DNA from: Cryptosporangium minutisporangium
Lineage (GTDB): Bacteria; Actinomycetota; Actinomycetes; Mycobacteriales; Cryptosporangiaceae
Direction: 5' to 3'
Assembly (NCBI RefSeq): GCF_039536245.1
Contig: NZ_BAAAYN010000043.1
Coordinates: 1-64,000, forward strand
DNA: 64,000 nucleotides
Positions 51,697-60,803 of the stretch are shown here, piece after piece; the stretch's first letter is position 1; each line of letters opens with the position of its first letter. A program made the position numbers and the translations under genes. The notes under the pieces are model-generated. The model ran no database searches. It was given only the letters and a program-made list of their open reading frames with translations, and had not been told where the DNA came from.

Positions 51697-52530
51697 ATGG
51701 CGCGGGAGCAGGATTAGTCGACGGCCCCCGCCGTGCCCCACCAGTCCCCGCTATCTCGGAGAGCAGAGTAACCCGCAGGTCAGAGCCGTGCTCAGGGATC
51801 CGGGGGGACACTCCCGACGCGTCTCCTGCAGTCCGCGTCAATTGATACTGACGGACAGCCCGAGTCGTGCTTTTCCATCAGGTTACTAACCGATTTGCCC
51901 CTGACGCGGATCCCCGCGCGTTCCTCCGCGTGACTACTGTCAGTGCGCGGAAGCGTTGATAACGGTTATGGCAACGATCCAGGCCAGAACGAGGGCGGCG
52001 GCGAACGGAACAGTGACCTTGCTCATGGGAGGCACCCCTTTGCGCGGATCGGGAGCGAGCGACGGCCTGTCGACCCGGCCATGCGCACCGCAACGCCCCG
52101 AGGGCGGCCTCATCCGAGGGCTGCCTAGCTACCTCGCTTGACGGGCGGCGTCGTCTCCCGACGCCTCAGCGGCTGAGCGCGTGCCGGGTATGACTACTGG
52201 AGGGATCGTTCGACGACACGACGACCACCTCCTCGGCTCGGCCCACCATCCGCCTCGTTCCCCGCCCGGTGACCCGGCGCGGGGCGCGGTTGACCCAACG
52301 TCGAAGGCTACACGCTGTGCCGGGTTAACGCACATCGGCGCTGGTCAAGCGTCGGAAGCCGGACTGTGGGTGGAGTCCGAGATCCACACAGGACGGTAGC
52401 TCGGAGGACTAGGGCGGCCTCGACCGGACGGTTGAACCACCCGTGGTCAGTGGGTGCGTCCCTCGGTGCCCGAGTCACCCTTCCGCCCCAGGTGCGGACG
52501 CGCGGGCGGCGGGCGTGGCATGGTCGTCGG
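51697..52530. other. 834-base region, mostly non-coding
   Basis: Apart from a 28-codon reading frame at 51,940-52,026, no coding sequence is convincing: longer frames have poor third-position bias and no ribosome sites. Short AT-rich stretches (51,838-51,900) suggest promoters, but no consensus is clear. Confidence 0.5.
51940..52026 (-). CDS. 28-residue membrane peptide (very small ORF)
   Basis: Reading from ATG 52,026 on the minus strand: MSKVTVPFAAALVLAWIV then AITVINASAH, stop TGA at 51,940-51,942. Residues ~6-23 form one hydrophobic helix, with a basic N-terminus and polar C-terminus. AAAGGGG lies about eight bases upstream of the ATG. The size and shape recall small regulatory membrane peptides (KdpF-like size), but no family is recognised. 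Confidence 0.5.
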   Translation of the reverse strand: MSKVTVPFAAALVLAWIVAITVINASAH

Positions 52531-53424
52531 GTGGACCTCGAAGAGGTGGCCGAAGAGCTGTACAGCCTCGACCTTGGACAATTCACGCCGGTCCGCACCG
52601 CGCGGGAGAAGGAGGCGCGGGCGGCGGGCGATCGTGAGCTGGCCGCGCAGATCAAGCAGCTGCGCAAGCCGTCGCTCTCGGCGTGGCTCGCCAACCAGCT
52701 CGTCCGCGAGCGTCGGGAGCAGATCGAGCCGCTGCTGGCGCTCGGCGAGCAGCTGCGCGAGCTGCAGGCCTCGGTGAGCGCCGACCAGCTCCGTGCACTG
52801 ACCCAGCAGCGGCACCGGCTGGTCTACGCGGTGGCGCAGGAGGCGCGGGCGCTCGGCCACGAGCGGGGGCAGACGGTCAGCGACGACGTCGCCCGGGAGT
52901 TGGAGCAGACGCTGCACGCGGCGCTCGGCGATCCGGGAGCGGCTGAGGCGGTCCGGAGCGGACGGTTGACCAACGGGCTGCAGTACGCGGGTTTCGGGCC
53001 GGTGGATCCGGCCGCCGTCCCGGCTCCGGAGGCCACGCCCAAGCCGAAGCCGAAGGGCAAGTCGGGGCCGAAGGACGACCTGGCCGCGCGGCGGAAGGAG
53101 CGCGCCGAGCAGCTACGTCGGGCCCGGGAAGAGGCGCAGGAGGTGCTCGACCGGGCGCGAGCGGCGCTGGTCGACGCCGAGGCGTCGCGGGACGAGGCGG
53201 CCCAGACGCTGGAGGACGCCGAGCGGCGGCACACCGAGGCGCGGGACCGCGTCGACCAGCTCCGGCTGGACTTGGACGACGCGGAAGCGGCCGCGGACAG
53301 CGCGGAGCACGAACTCAAGGCCGCTCGACGGGCGGGCGAGGCCGCGCGGAAAGCAGCGCAGCTGGCGGCGCAGCGGGTGACCGGCGCCGCGCACCGGCTC
53401 GCCGAGCTACCCGAACCGGAGTGA
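52531..53424 (+). CDS. Coiled-coil protein, unknown function
   Basis: 297 residues from GTG 52,531. The N-terminal ~165 residues are helical (DLEEVAEELYSLDLGQFTPVRTAREKEA, split) with PSLSAWLANQLVRERREQIEPLL. A Pro/Lys linker (~180-195) leads to a ~100-residue Ala/Glu/Arg-rich coiled coil (QEVLDRARAALVDAEASRDE onward). The type is recurrent in actinobacterial genomes without known role; the ARE-KEARAAGDRELAAQIKQLRKPS motif looks like a conserved nucleic-acid or protein contact site, but this is inference. It is convergent with ackA across a long hairpin. Confidence 0.75.
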   Translation: MDLEEVAEELYSLDLGQFTPVRTAREKEARAAGDRELAAQIKQLRKPSLSAWLANQLVRERREQIEPLLALGEQLRELQASVSADQLRALTQQRHRLVYAVAQEARALGHERGQTVSDDVARELEQTLHAALGDPGAAEAVRSGRLTNGLQYAGFGPVDPAAVPAPEATPKPKPKGKSGPKDDLAARRKERAEQLRRAREEAQEVLDRARAALVDAEASRDEAAQTLEDAERRHTEARDRVDQLRLDLDDAEAAADSAEHELKAARRAGEAARKAAQLAAQRVTGAAHRLAELPEPE

Positions 53425-53425
53425 G

Positions 53426-53484
53426 CGCTCGGCGTTGCACGCTTACCGCCCCTGTACGGGACCGGAATGTGCAACGCCCCGAGC
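53426..53484. terminator. Long hairpin covering the ackA 3' end
   Basis: GCTCGGCGTTGCAC (53,427-53,440) pairs with GTGCAACG-CC-CCGAGC (53,469-53,484) with a two-base bulge and a 28-base loop. The right half lies inside the last codons of ackA, so this stem serves both convergent genes. Confidence 0.6.
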
Positions 53485-54630
53485 GACGGCGGCCGCTTGG
53501 GCGGCGATCTCGGACTCCTCGTCGGTGGGGATGACGAGCACCGGGATGGGGCCGTGGCCGATCGTCGCCGGGGTGGACGGCCCCACGGCCTCGCGGTTGG
53601 CGTCCTCGTCCAGCTCGACGCCCAGGTGGGCCAGTGGACCGCAGACCTCGGCCCGGAGTGGTGCGTCGTTCTCGCCGACCCCCGCGGTGAACACCAGCGC
53701 ATGAACCCCGGGAACCACCGCCAGGTAGGCGCCGACGTACTTGCGGATCCGGTAGGCGTAGACGTCGCGCGCCAGCCGAGCGCCCGCGTCGCCCTCGTCC
53801 GCCGCCGCCCGGACCTCGCGCATGTCGGAGACCCCGGCCAGGCCCCGTAGCCCGCTGCGGCTGGTGAGGATCTTCTCCACGTCCGCCGGGTCGAGCCCCG
53901 CGCGGATCAGATGGAACGGGACCGCCGGGTCCAGATCGCCGCTCCGGGTGCCCATCACCAGGCCCTCCAGCGGCGACAGCCCCATCGACGTGTCGACGCT
54001 CCGCCCACCGGCCACCGCGGTCGCCGACGCGCCGTTGCCGAGGTGGCAGATGACCAGGTTCGGTGCGGGCACGCCGAGGTACTCCGCCGCGCGTCCGGTG
54101 ACGTACTGGCAGCTCGTTCCGTGGAAGCCGTACCGGCGGATGCCGTACTCCGCGGCGACGTCGACCGGCAGCGCATAGGTGGCGGCCACCGCCGGGATCG
54201 TCGCATGGAACGCGGTGTCGAACACCGCGACCTGCGGCACGTCCGGCAGCTGTGCCCGCAACGCCCGGATGCCCGCGAGGTTGACCGGGTTGTGCAGCGG
54301 TGCGAGCGGCGACAGCTCCTCGATGCCGGCCTCCACGGCGGCGTCGACCACCGTCGGCGCGGTGTACCGCGTCCCGCCGTGGACGACCCGGTGGCCGACC
54401 GCGAGCAGGCCGTCCAGCGACGCGTTCGGTAGTACGTCGAGCATCCACGCCAGGGCGGCGGCGTGGTCCTTCGCTGGGCGGGTCTCCGGGGCGCGGCCGT
54501 TGTGCCGCAGCCGGGCGGCGTCCGAGCCGATCTCCTCGATCAATCCTTTGGCGAGTACTCCGGCCCCGACGTCGATCAGCTGGTACTTCAGCGACGACGA
54601 ACCGGAGTTCACCACGAGGACCAGCTTCAT
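53443..54630 (-). CDS. ackA: Acetate kinase
   Basis: 395 residues from ATG 54,630 (AAGGAG upstream; ATGA overlap with pta). Complete ASKHA-fold acetate kinase: VLVVNSGSSSLKYQL (7-21), VGHRVVHGGTRYTAPT, HNPVNLAGI, VFDTAFHATIPA, RRYGFHGTSCQYVTGRA, LGNGASATAVAGGRSVDTSMG, TRSGDLDPAV, FTAGVGENDAPLR. It interconverts acetyl phosphate plus ADP with acetate plus ATP, working with Pta in overflow or acetate use. A 3' hairpin overlaps its end. Confidence 0.96.
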   Translation of the reverse strand: MKLVLVVNSGSSSLKYQLIDVGAGVLAKGLIEEIGSDAARLRHNGRAPETRPAKDHAAALAWMLDVLPNASLDGLLAVGHRVVHGGTRYTAPTVVDAAVEAGIEELSPLAPLHNPVNLAGIRALRAQLPDVPQVAVFDTAFHATIPAVAATYALPVDVAAEYGIRRYGFHGTSCQYVTGRAAEYLGVPAPNLVICHLGNGASATAVAGGRSVDTSMGLSPLEGLVMGTRSGDLDPAVPFHLIRAGLDPADVEKILTSRSGLRGLAGVSDMREVRAAADEGDAGARLARDVYAYRIRKYVGAYLAVVPGVHALVFTAGVGENDAPLRAEVCGPLAHLGVELDEDANREAVGPSTPATIGHGPIPVLVIPTDEESEIAAQAAAVARGVAHSGPVQGR

Positions 54631-56708
54631 CGTGCTCCTTGAGCCTGGACGGCAGTACTCTGCTGAGCCTGAACGGCAGTTATGGCGACGGTGTTGACGA
54701 TGTCGGCGACCGTGCAGCCGCGGGACAGGTCGTTGACCGGTCGCCGCAGCCCCTGCAGCACCGGACCCACCGCGATCGCGGACGCTGCCCGCTGCACCGC
54801 CTTGTACGTGGTGTTGCCGGTGTTGAGGTCCGGGAAGACCAGCACGGTCGCGTGCCCGGCCACCGGGTTGCCGGGCAGCTTCGCCGCGCCGACCCCCGGG
54901 TCGACCGCGGCGTCGTACTGGATCGGCCCGGCCAGCGGCAGGTCGGGCCGCCTGCCCGCCACGATCTCGGTAGCCTCCCGCACCTTCTCCACGTCGACGC
55001 CGGACCCGGAGCCGCCGGTGGAGTACGACACCATCGCGACCCTGGGCTCGACGCCGAACGCCACCGCGGTCTCGGAGGCGCACACCGCGATGTCGGCCAG
55101 CTGGGTGGCGTCCGGGTCGGGGACCACGGCGCAGTCCGCGAACACCAGTACCCGGGTGGGCAGGCACATCAGGAACGCGCTGGAGACCAACGAGACGCCG
55201 GGCAGCGTCCGGATCACCTCCAACGCGGGCCGGATCGTGTGCGCGGTGGTGTGCGCGGCACCGGAGACCATGCCGTCGACCTCGCCGGCGTGCACCAGCA
55301 TCGTGCCGAAGTACGAGACGTCCCCGATGATGTCGAACGCCATCTCCGGCGTGACGCCTCGGTGGGCGCGCAGCTCTGCGTAGGTCTTGGCGAACTGCGC
55401 ACGCAGCGGCGAGGTCAGCGGGTCGATGATCCGGACGCCGGACAGGTCGGTGCCGAGCTGGGTGGCCTTCGCTGCGATCGCGTCGGGGTCACCGAGCAGC
55501 ACCAGGTCGGCCACGCCGCGATGGGTGAGCTCCTCGGTGGCGAGCAGGATGCGCTCCTCGTCGCCCTCGGGCAGCACGATCGTCCGTTTGTCGGCGCGGG
55601 CGTGCGCGATCAGCTGCGCGGAGAACATCAGCGGCGTGACGACATCCGGCTTGGACAGCTGGATCCGCTTGCGCAGGGTCTCGGTGTCGACGTTGTCGGC
55701 GAAGGCCCCGAGTGCGGCGGCCACTTTGCGGGCGCTGTCCGCCCGCAACTGCCCGGTGAGGCCCTCCAGCTGGTGCAGCGTCGTGTAGGTGTCGGCCTTC
55801 ACCGCGATCACCGGCAGGCCGGACGGCTCCAGCAGCGCGAGACTCTGCTGGTCGGGGACGTGCCCGACGGTCAGCACGATGCCGGCCGGCGTCGGTAGGT
55901 GCGGGCTGACGGCGGCCGCCGCGACGCCGACCGCCAGATCGATCCGGTCGCCGGACGAAACCAGCAGCATGCCGTCGCGCAGCAGCGGTAGCACGGTCTG
56001 CAGGTAGGCCGAGCCGGCCAGATACGAGTCGACCTCGCGCTGGAGGGCGGGGCCGTCGCCGGCCAGCAGCGTGCCGTCGAGGGCTGCGACGACCTCGCCG
56101 ACCGTGAGCGCGGCCAGGATCGGGAGGTCCGGGACCACGTAGACCGGCGGGTCGGCGCTGGTGAGGCCGGCGTGCTCCGGACCGGCGCGATTGACGATCG
56201 TCGCGACCACCTCGCAGCCGTGCTCGCGGAGGACCGCACCGCCCTCGCGGAGTGCGGTGGTCACTGCGTCGGCGGTGCGGCCGTGCCCGGAGAGAACCTG
56301 CAGCACCGGCGCGCCCAGGTTGGCGGCCAGCTCGGCGTTGAGGCCCAGCTCGACCGCCGGCGACGGTCCGGTGTAGTCCGTGCCCACGCACAGCACGAAG
56401 TCGTACCGCTCACGGAGCCGCGCGACGTGGTCGACGACGGCGGCGATCAGCCGCTCCGGACCACCGGACTCGATCAACTCCGCCGCGGACGAGTACGTGA
56501 AGGCGACCGCGTCCGCCTCTGGCAGCTCGAGTTGGTAGCGACCGCGGGCCAGCTCGACGATCGGGTCCGGTTGTCCGTGGTCCGGCACGACCGGCCGGAA
56601 CACCGCGAGCCGCTGGACGTCCGCGGCCAGGAGGTCGAGCAGGCCGAGCGCCACCGCGGACTTGCCCGAGCGCGGCTCCATCGAGGTGAGATAGAGGATG
56701 TCGGACAT
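54627..56708 (-). CDS. pta: Phosphate acetyltransferase
   Basis: 693 residues from ATG 56,708 (GGAAGGACCGAG upstream). N-terminal P-loop-like domain (SMEPRSGKSAVALGLL; 1-~210) and DRTGG domain (~215-330) followed by the catalytic PTA_PTB domain (~375-693; FSAQLIAHARADKRTIVLPEG split, YFGTMLVHAGEVDGMVSGAA, SSAFLMCLPTRVLVFADCAV, GSGSGVDVEKV, NTYKAVQRAASAIAVGPVLQG). This is the long, three-domain bacterial Pta. It makes acetyl phosphate from acetyl-CoA. The last ~15 residues (AVQAQQSTAVQAQ) repeat an 18-bp unit, and the stop overlaps ackA. Confidence 0.95.
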   Translation of the reverse strand: MSDILYLTSMEPRSGKSAVALGLLDLLAADVQRLAVFRPVVPDHGQPDPIVELARGRYQLELPEADAVAFTYSSAAELIESGGPERLIAAVVDHVARLRERYDFVLCVGTDYTGPSPAVELGLNAELAANLGAPVLQVLSGHGRTADAVTTALREGGAVLREHGCEVVATIVNRAGPEHAGLTSADPPVYVVPDLPILAALTVGEVVAALDGTLLAGDGPALQREVDSYLAGSAYLQTVLPLLRDGMLLVSSGDRIDLAVGVAAAAVSPHLPTPAGIVLTVGHVPDQQSLALLEPSGLPVIAVKADTYTTLHQLEGLTGQLRADSARKVAAALGAFADNVDTETLRKRIQLSKPDVVTPLMFSAQLIAHARADKRTIVLPEGDEERILLATEELTHRGVADLVLLGDPDAIAAKATQLGTDLSGVRIIDPLTSPLRAQFAKTYAELRAHRGVTPEMAFDIIGDVSYFGTMLVHAGEVDGMVSGAAHTTAHTIRPALEVIRTLPGVSLVSSAFLMCLPTRVLVFADCAVVPDPDATQLADIAVCASETAVAFGVEPRVAMVSYSTGGSGSGVDVEKVREATEIVAGRRPDLPLAGPIQYDAAVDPGVGAAKLPGNPVAGHATVLVFPDLNTGNTTYKAVQRAASAIAVGPVLQGLRRPVNDLSRGCTVADIVNTVAITAVQAQQSTAVQAQGAR

Positions 56709-56983
56709 CTCGGTCCTTCCCGGTCGGTGACAGCCCAGGCCGGACAGGGCTTGATCGCAGCTTACGGAGCGCACCTTCCCTACCCGAGTCCGGTCCGGAT
56801 GAACACCGTTCGAAGCTTCCGGACGCCCCGGAGCCGATGCCGTCGAATTGCGCTACCGATATTGCTCTGGGCGTAGACGCCGAAAGCAAAATCGCCTGGA
56901 GCGAACATTTCTGTTGAGTGGACCGACCGCCGTTTAGCGTTCGGGTGGTAACGAAAGCGAGTTGAGAGGCACGGATCAACGAT

Positions 56984-57706
56984 ATGAAAAAGACAAATAT
57001 TCGGACGCCGGACGCGAGGCGCGCGGCGGCGCCCGACCGGGCGTTGGACACCGTGCCGCACTGGTCGTCCGCGCCGGTGATCGGACCGGTCGTCCGGGCC
57101 GGGATCGCTCCGGACACCTGGGCGTCCTCGCCGGTTCCGAGCGGCGGCGGGGGCCTGGACGACCAGGTCTTCTCGCGCCTGCTGCGGGACCGGATCGTCT
57201 TTCTCGGCAGCGAGGTCACCGACGCGGTGGCGAATGCGCTCTGTGCGCAATTGCTACTACTCAACGCGGAGGATCCGGAGCGGGACATCTGGCTCTACAT
57301 CAATTCGCCGGGCGGCTCGGTGACCGCGGGCATGGGAATCTACGACACCATGCAGTGGGTGAGTAACGACGTCTGCACGGTGGCCCTCGGATTCGCGGCT
57401 TCGATGGGCCAGTTCCTGCTTTGTTCCGGCGCGCCAGGAAAGCGGTACGCCTTACCGCACTCCCGAGTCGTCATGCACCAGCCGCACGGTGGATTCGGCG
57501 GCACCGAGACCGAAATTCGGATCCAGGCCGAGCAGATGCTGCACACCAAGAAGACGATGGCCGAGCTCATCGCCTTCCACACCGGTCAGTCGCTGGAGAC
57601 GGTGGAGCGCGACTCCGATCGGGATCGCTGGTTCACCGCGGACGAGGCGCGGGAGTACGGCTTCGTCGACCAGGTCGTCCGGACGCTCGACACGGTCACG
57701 GCCTGA
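56984..57706 (+). CDS. clpP: ClpP-like serine protease
   Basis: 240 residues from ATG 56,984. The ClpP core is intact: INSPGGSVTAGMGIYDTMQW, GFAASMGQFLL with catalytic Ser140, RVVMHQPHGG with His165, and Asp214 in DRDRWF. A ~45-residue N-terminal extension (RTPDARRAAAPDRALD, Pro/Ala-rich) precedes the usual start and shows no processing motif I recognise; ClpP normally begins near residue ~50 here. No second clpP, clpX or tig is adjacent, so this is a stand-alone paralogue. Confidence 0.9.
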   Translation: MKKTNIRTPDARRAAAPDRALDTVPHWSSAPVIGPVVRAGIAPDTWASSPVPSGGGGLDDQVFSRLLRDRIVFLGSEVTDAVANALCAQLLLLNAEDPERDIWLYINSPGGSVTAGMGIYDTMQWVSNDVCTVALGFAASMGQFLLCSGAPGKRYALPHSRVVMHQPHGGFGGTETEIRIQAEQMLHTKKTMAELIAFHTGQSLETVERDSDRDRWFTADEAREYGFVDQVVRTLDTVTA

Positions 57707-57832
57707 GTAGCTAGGGCGGTGGAGCCCGCTGCGGGCGTCGCCGGCGGTCGAGCGAGGCCGTCGTGACCTGTGCCGGGTCTCAAGGCCGCCGCAGCTGCCT
57801 GCCGGCGGCGTCAGCAGCAGCAGGCCTTGCGA

Positions 57833-58042
57833 TCAAGCCGCGTTGCCGGTGTCTCCGGGGTGCTGGTTCGCTCGCCTCGGGGCGCCGGTGCTGTGGCAGC
57901 GGGAGGCGGTCGGCTCGGCCGACCGGTCGTGTTCCGCGGCGGTCTGCTGACGAGTCGCCGCGGTAGCGAGCAGGCGGATCCGGAGCTGGTCGAGCACGCG
58001 GTCGAGTGCGTCGCCGTCGGCACCGGATAGGGGCGCGATCAT
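57833..58042 (-). CDS. Possible 69-residue protein
   Basis: ATG 58,042 on the minus strand, possibly leaderless: TAGAAT lies seven bases upstream within the palindrome TCTACGC-G-GCGTAGA. A helical segment (DALDRVLDQLRIRLLATAATRQQ) is followed by a disordered Arg/Ser/His tail. Third-position G/C is high, which supports coding, but no homologue is recognised. The rest of the 599-base gap (57,707-58,305) holds no other gene. Confidence 0.35.
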   Translation of the reverse strand: MIAPLSGADGDALDRVLDQLRIRLLATAATRQQTAAEHDRSAEPTASRCHSTGAPRRANQHPGDTGNAA

Positions 58043-58283
58043 GGCCAAAATTCTACGCGGCGTAGACGAGAAAATCCACGAGACGAAGGCCGGGCATCGG
58101 CGCGCGAGTTCCCCGAGAAGTGTCGTGACTGATCGTGGTTCTGGCAACGGAACCGAGCGCATTTTCTTTATCGATACCGGGGTGATGCGCCTTTCGGGGT
58201 TATTTGTCGCCGGCGCTCCCGCTCGTCGGGTGACGCTGTGAACGTCCTCACGTCGGGCTCTCCGAGGTGCTGTACGGAAGCTT

Positions 58284-58297
58284 TGAACTCTGGTTCA
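58284..58297. promoter_or_regulatory. Palindrome TGAAC-TCTG-GTTCA at a TetR start
   Basis: Perfect 5-base arms with a 4-base spacer, ending nine bases before the GTG of the TetR gene. The symmetry and position fit an autoregulatory TetR operator. Transcription may start close to the GTG. Confidence 0.5.
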
Positions 58298-58305
58298 CTA
58301 CTTCC

Positions 58306-58965
58306 GTGCCGTACCGCCAACCCCCTCGGGTCGCGCGCCGCCGCGCCGCGGTGCGCGAGCGGCTCGTGGCCGAGGCGACCGGGATCGTCGCCGCCCAGGG
58401 CTGGGCCGGCGCGACGGTCGCGGCCGTCGCCGCAGCGACGGGAATCTCCACCGGCGCGGTCTACCAGCACTTCCCGAACAAGGGCGCGCTCGCGGCCGAG
58501 GTGTTCCGCCGCGCCACTCAGCGGGAGCTGGAGGTACTCGCCACCGTCCTGGCGGCGCCCACCCCCGCCTCTTCGGCGGACCGGCTCGCGCAGGGTGTCG
58601 GGCTGTTCGCGCAGCGAGCCATCCTGGGCCGCCAGCTGGCGTACGCGCTGATCGCCGAACCCGCGGACCCGCTGGTCGTGACCGAGCGACTGGCCTACCG
58701 GCGGCGCTACCACGAGGTTTTTGCGGCGCTGATCGTCGAGGGCGTCCGGGCGGGGGAGATGGCGCAGCAGGACCCGGCCGTCACCGCGACGGCGCTCACC
58801 GGCGGCGTCGCCGAAGTGCTGATCGGTCAGCTCTCCGCGCCGGTGGACGGGCCCGCCGCCCGCTCGCTGGTCGCGGAGCTCACGGCGCTCGTGCTCCGGT
58901 GTGTCGGGGTGCCCGCGACGCAGTTCGCCCCACCCGCACTGGAGGCAGCATGTCCGAGCTCGTGA
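58306..58965 (+). CDS. TetR-family regulator
   Basis: 219 residues from GTG 58,306; the mRNA may be leaderless, since no ribosome site is seen and a palindromic operator sits immediately upstream. HTH: GWAGATVAAVAAATGISTGAVYQHFPNKGALAAEVF (split across helices 2-4, ~30-64). The ligand domain is helical with a C-terminal TetR_C motif. It overlaps the acyl-CoA dehydrogenase gene by 16 bases, so the pair is one operon, and it probably represses it. Confidence 0.87.
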   Translation: MPYRQPPRVARRRAAVRERLVAEATGIVAAQGWAGATVAAVAAATGISTGAVYQHFPNKGALAAEVFRRATQRELEVLATVLAAPTPASSADRLAQGVGLFAQRAILGRQLAYALIAEPADPLVVTERLAYRRRYHEVFAALIVEGVRAGEMAQQDPAVTATALTGGVAEVLIGQLSAPVDGPAARSLVAELTALVLRCVGVPATQFAPPALEAACPSS

Positions 58966-60638
58966 CGTCCCACTCCCCGGCCCTCCCGGCAACCGTCCCG
59001 GCCTCCGGCGCGGCGACGCACGAGGTCACCAACCAGCCTCCGCCGCTGGTCGGCCACGACGTGGCGGACGATCCGGTGCTGCTCGCCGGGGTCGTGCGGG
59101 AGGGCGCCTCCTGGTTCCTGCCCGAGCTGCACGAGCTGGGACGTCTCGCCGGTAGTGCCGAGGCGCAGACCTGGGCCGACGAGGCGAACCGCTACGAGCC
59201 GGTGCTGTGCACCCACGACCGGTACGGCCACCGGGTCGACGAGGTGGAGTTCCACCCGTCCTGGCACCGGCTGCTGGAGGTCTCGGTCGGTGCCGGGCTC
59301 GGTGGCACGCCGTGGGCCGACGACCGCGTCGGCGCGCACGTGGCCCGAGCCGCCGGGTTGCTCGTGCAGGGGCAGCTGGAGGCGGGGCACCTGTGCCCGC
59401 TCTCGATGACCTACGCCGCGGTGCCTGCGCTGCGCGCGACGCCCGATCTCGCTGCGCTCTACGAGCCGCTGCTCACCAGCCGGGTCTACGACTTCGGCCT
59501 GCGGGTGCCGACGACCAAGCGCGGACTGCTCGCCGGCATGGGCATGACCGAGAAGCAAGGCGGGTCCGACGTCCGCTCGAACACGACGACGGCCCGCCCG
59601 GCAGGCGACGGCACCTGGCGGCTGCGCGGGCACAAGTGGTTCACCAGCGCGCCGATGAACGACCTGTTCCTCGTCCTGGCGCAGGCGCCGGACGGGCTGT
59701 CCTGCTTCCTGGTGCCGCGGGTGCTGCCGGACGGGACCCGCAACACGTTCCGAATCCAGCGGCTGAAGGACAAGCTCGGCAACCGGAGCAACGCCAGCTC
59801 CGAGCCGGAGTTCGACAACACAGTCGCCTGGCTGGTCGGGCCCGAGGGGCGAGGGGTTCGGACGATCATCGAGATGGTGTCGCTGACTCGCCTGGACAAC
59901 GTCGTGGGCTCCGCGGCCGGAATGCGCGCCGCGCTGACCCAGGCACTGCACCACACCCGCCACCGGTCGGCGTTCGGGCGCCGGCTGGTCGACCAGCCGC
60001 TGATGGGCAACGTGCTAGCCGACCTGGCCCTGGAGTCGGAAGCGGCGACCACGCTGGCACTCCGGCTCGCCGGCGCGGTGGACCGGTCTTTCGCCGGCGA
60101 CGAGCAGGAGCGGGCGTTCAGTCGGCTGGCGACGGCGATCGGCAAGTACTGGGTGTGCAAACGGCAGCCCGCGTTCGTGGCCGAAGCGCTCGAATGCCTC
60201 GGCGGCAACGGCTACGTCGAAGAGAGCGGCATGCCTCGGCTCTACCGGGAGGCGCCGCTGAACGGCATCTGGGAAGGGTCCGGCAACGTCAACGCGCTCG
60301 ACGTCCTGCGGGCGCTGGGGCGCGAGCCAGCCGCGTTCGACGCATTCACCGAGGAGATCGAGCAGGTGCTCGGCGCCGACAGCCGCCTGGACGCGGCGTG
60401 GGCGGCGCTGCGCCGCGAGCTGTCCGACACGCACGAGTGGGAGTACCGGGCCCGTCGGCTGGTGGAGCGGTTCGCGCTCGTCCTCCAGGGCGCGTTGCTC
60501 GTGCGGCACGCGCCGGACGAGGTCGCGAGCGCGTTCTGCGGCTCCCGGCTCGGCGGGGAGAGCGGCTACGCGTTCGGGACGCTGCCGCGCGGAACCGCGA
60601 TCGAGGTGTTGCTGGCCCGCGCCGCGGCCTCCGAGTGA
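58950..60638 (+). CDS. AidB-like acyl-CoA dehydrogenase
   Basis: 562 residues from ATG 58,950 (GGAGGCAGC upstream). The long acyl-CoA dehydrogenase of the AidB/isovaleryl type: MGMTEKQGGSDVRSNTTTA, GHKWFTSAPMNDLFLVLAQ, KDKLGNRSNASSEPEFDNTVAWLVG (split), HRSAFGRRLVDQPLMGNVLADL and LGGNGYVEESGMPRLYRE-APLNGIWEGSGNVNALDVLRAL (split). The C-terminal ~140 residues are the extra helical domain of AidB. In E. coli AidB belongs to the alkylation response; here the flanking TetR suggests a metabolic role instead. FAD enzyme, cytoplasmic. Confidence 0.9.
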   Translation: MSELVTSHSPALPATVPASGAATHEVTNQPPPLVGHDVADDPVLLAGVVREGASWFLPELHELGRLAGSAEAQTWADEANRYEPVLCTHDRYGHRVDEVEFHPSWHRLLEVSVGAGLGGTPWADDRVGAHVARAAGLLVQGQLEAGHLCPLSMTYAAVPALRATPDLAALYEPLLTSRVYDFGLRVPTTKRGLLAGMGMTEKQGGSDVRSNTTTARPAGDGTWRLRGHKWFTSAPMNDLFLVLAQAPDGLSCFLVPRVLPDGTRNTFRIQRLKDKLGNRSNASSEPEFDNTVAWLVGPEGRGVRTIIEMVSLTRLDNVVGSAAGMRAALTQALHHTRHRSAFGRRLVDQPLMGNVLADLALESEAATTLALRLAGAVDRSFAGDEQERAFSRLATAIGKYWVCKRQPAFVAEALECLGGNGYVEESGMPRLYREAPLNGIWEGSGNVNALDVLRALGREPAAFDAFTEEIEQVLGADSRLDAAWAALRRELSDTHEWEYRARRLVERFALVLQGALLVRHAPDEVASAFCGSRLGGESGYAFGTLPRGTAIEVLLARAAASE

Positions 60639-60803
60639 GCTACTTCTCATTGTGGACTCACCGGAGGTGAATTCGCAGGTACCGGCCGTGGTCGAGACGA
60701 TGGACGGATCGGCCGGATCGTACTTATCACCCACGTGTGACGCCCCTGAAACACCCGCCACGGACGCTGACGTCGACCCCCCATGACGCGGAGGTGACAC
60801 CCC

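Noticed and set aside
58041-58241. 66-codon + strand frame starting MAKILRGVDEK
   Set aside because: Poor third-position G/C compared with neighbours and no Shine-Dalgarno site; the opposite strand is the better candidate.
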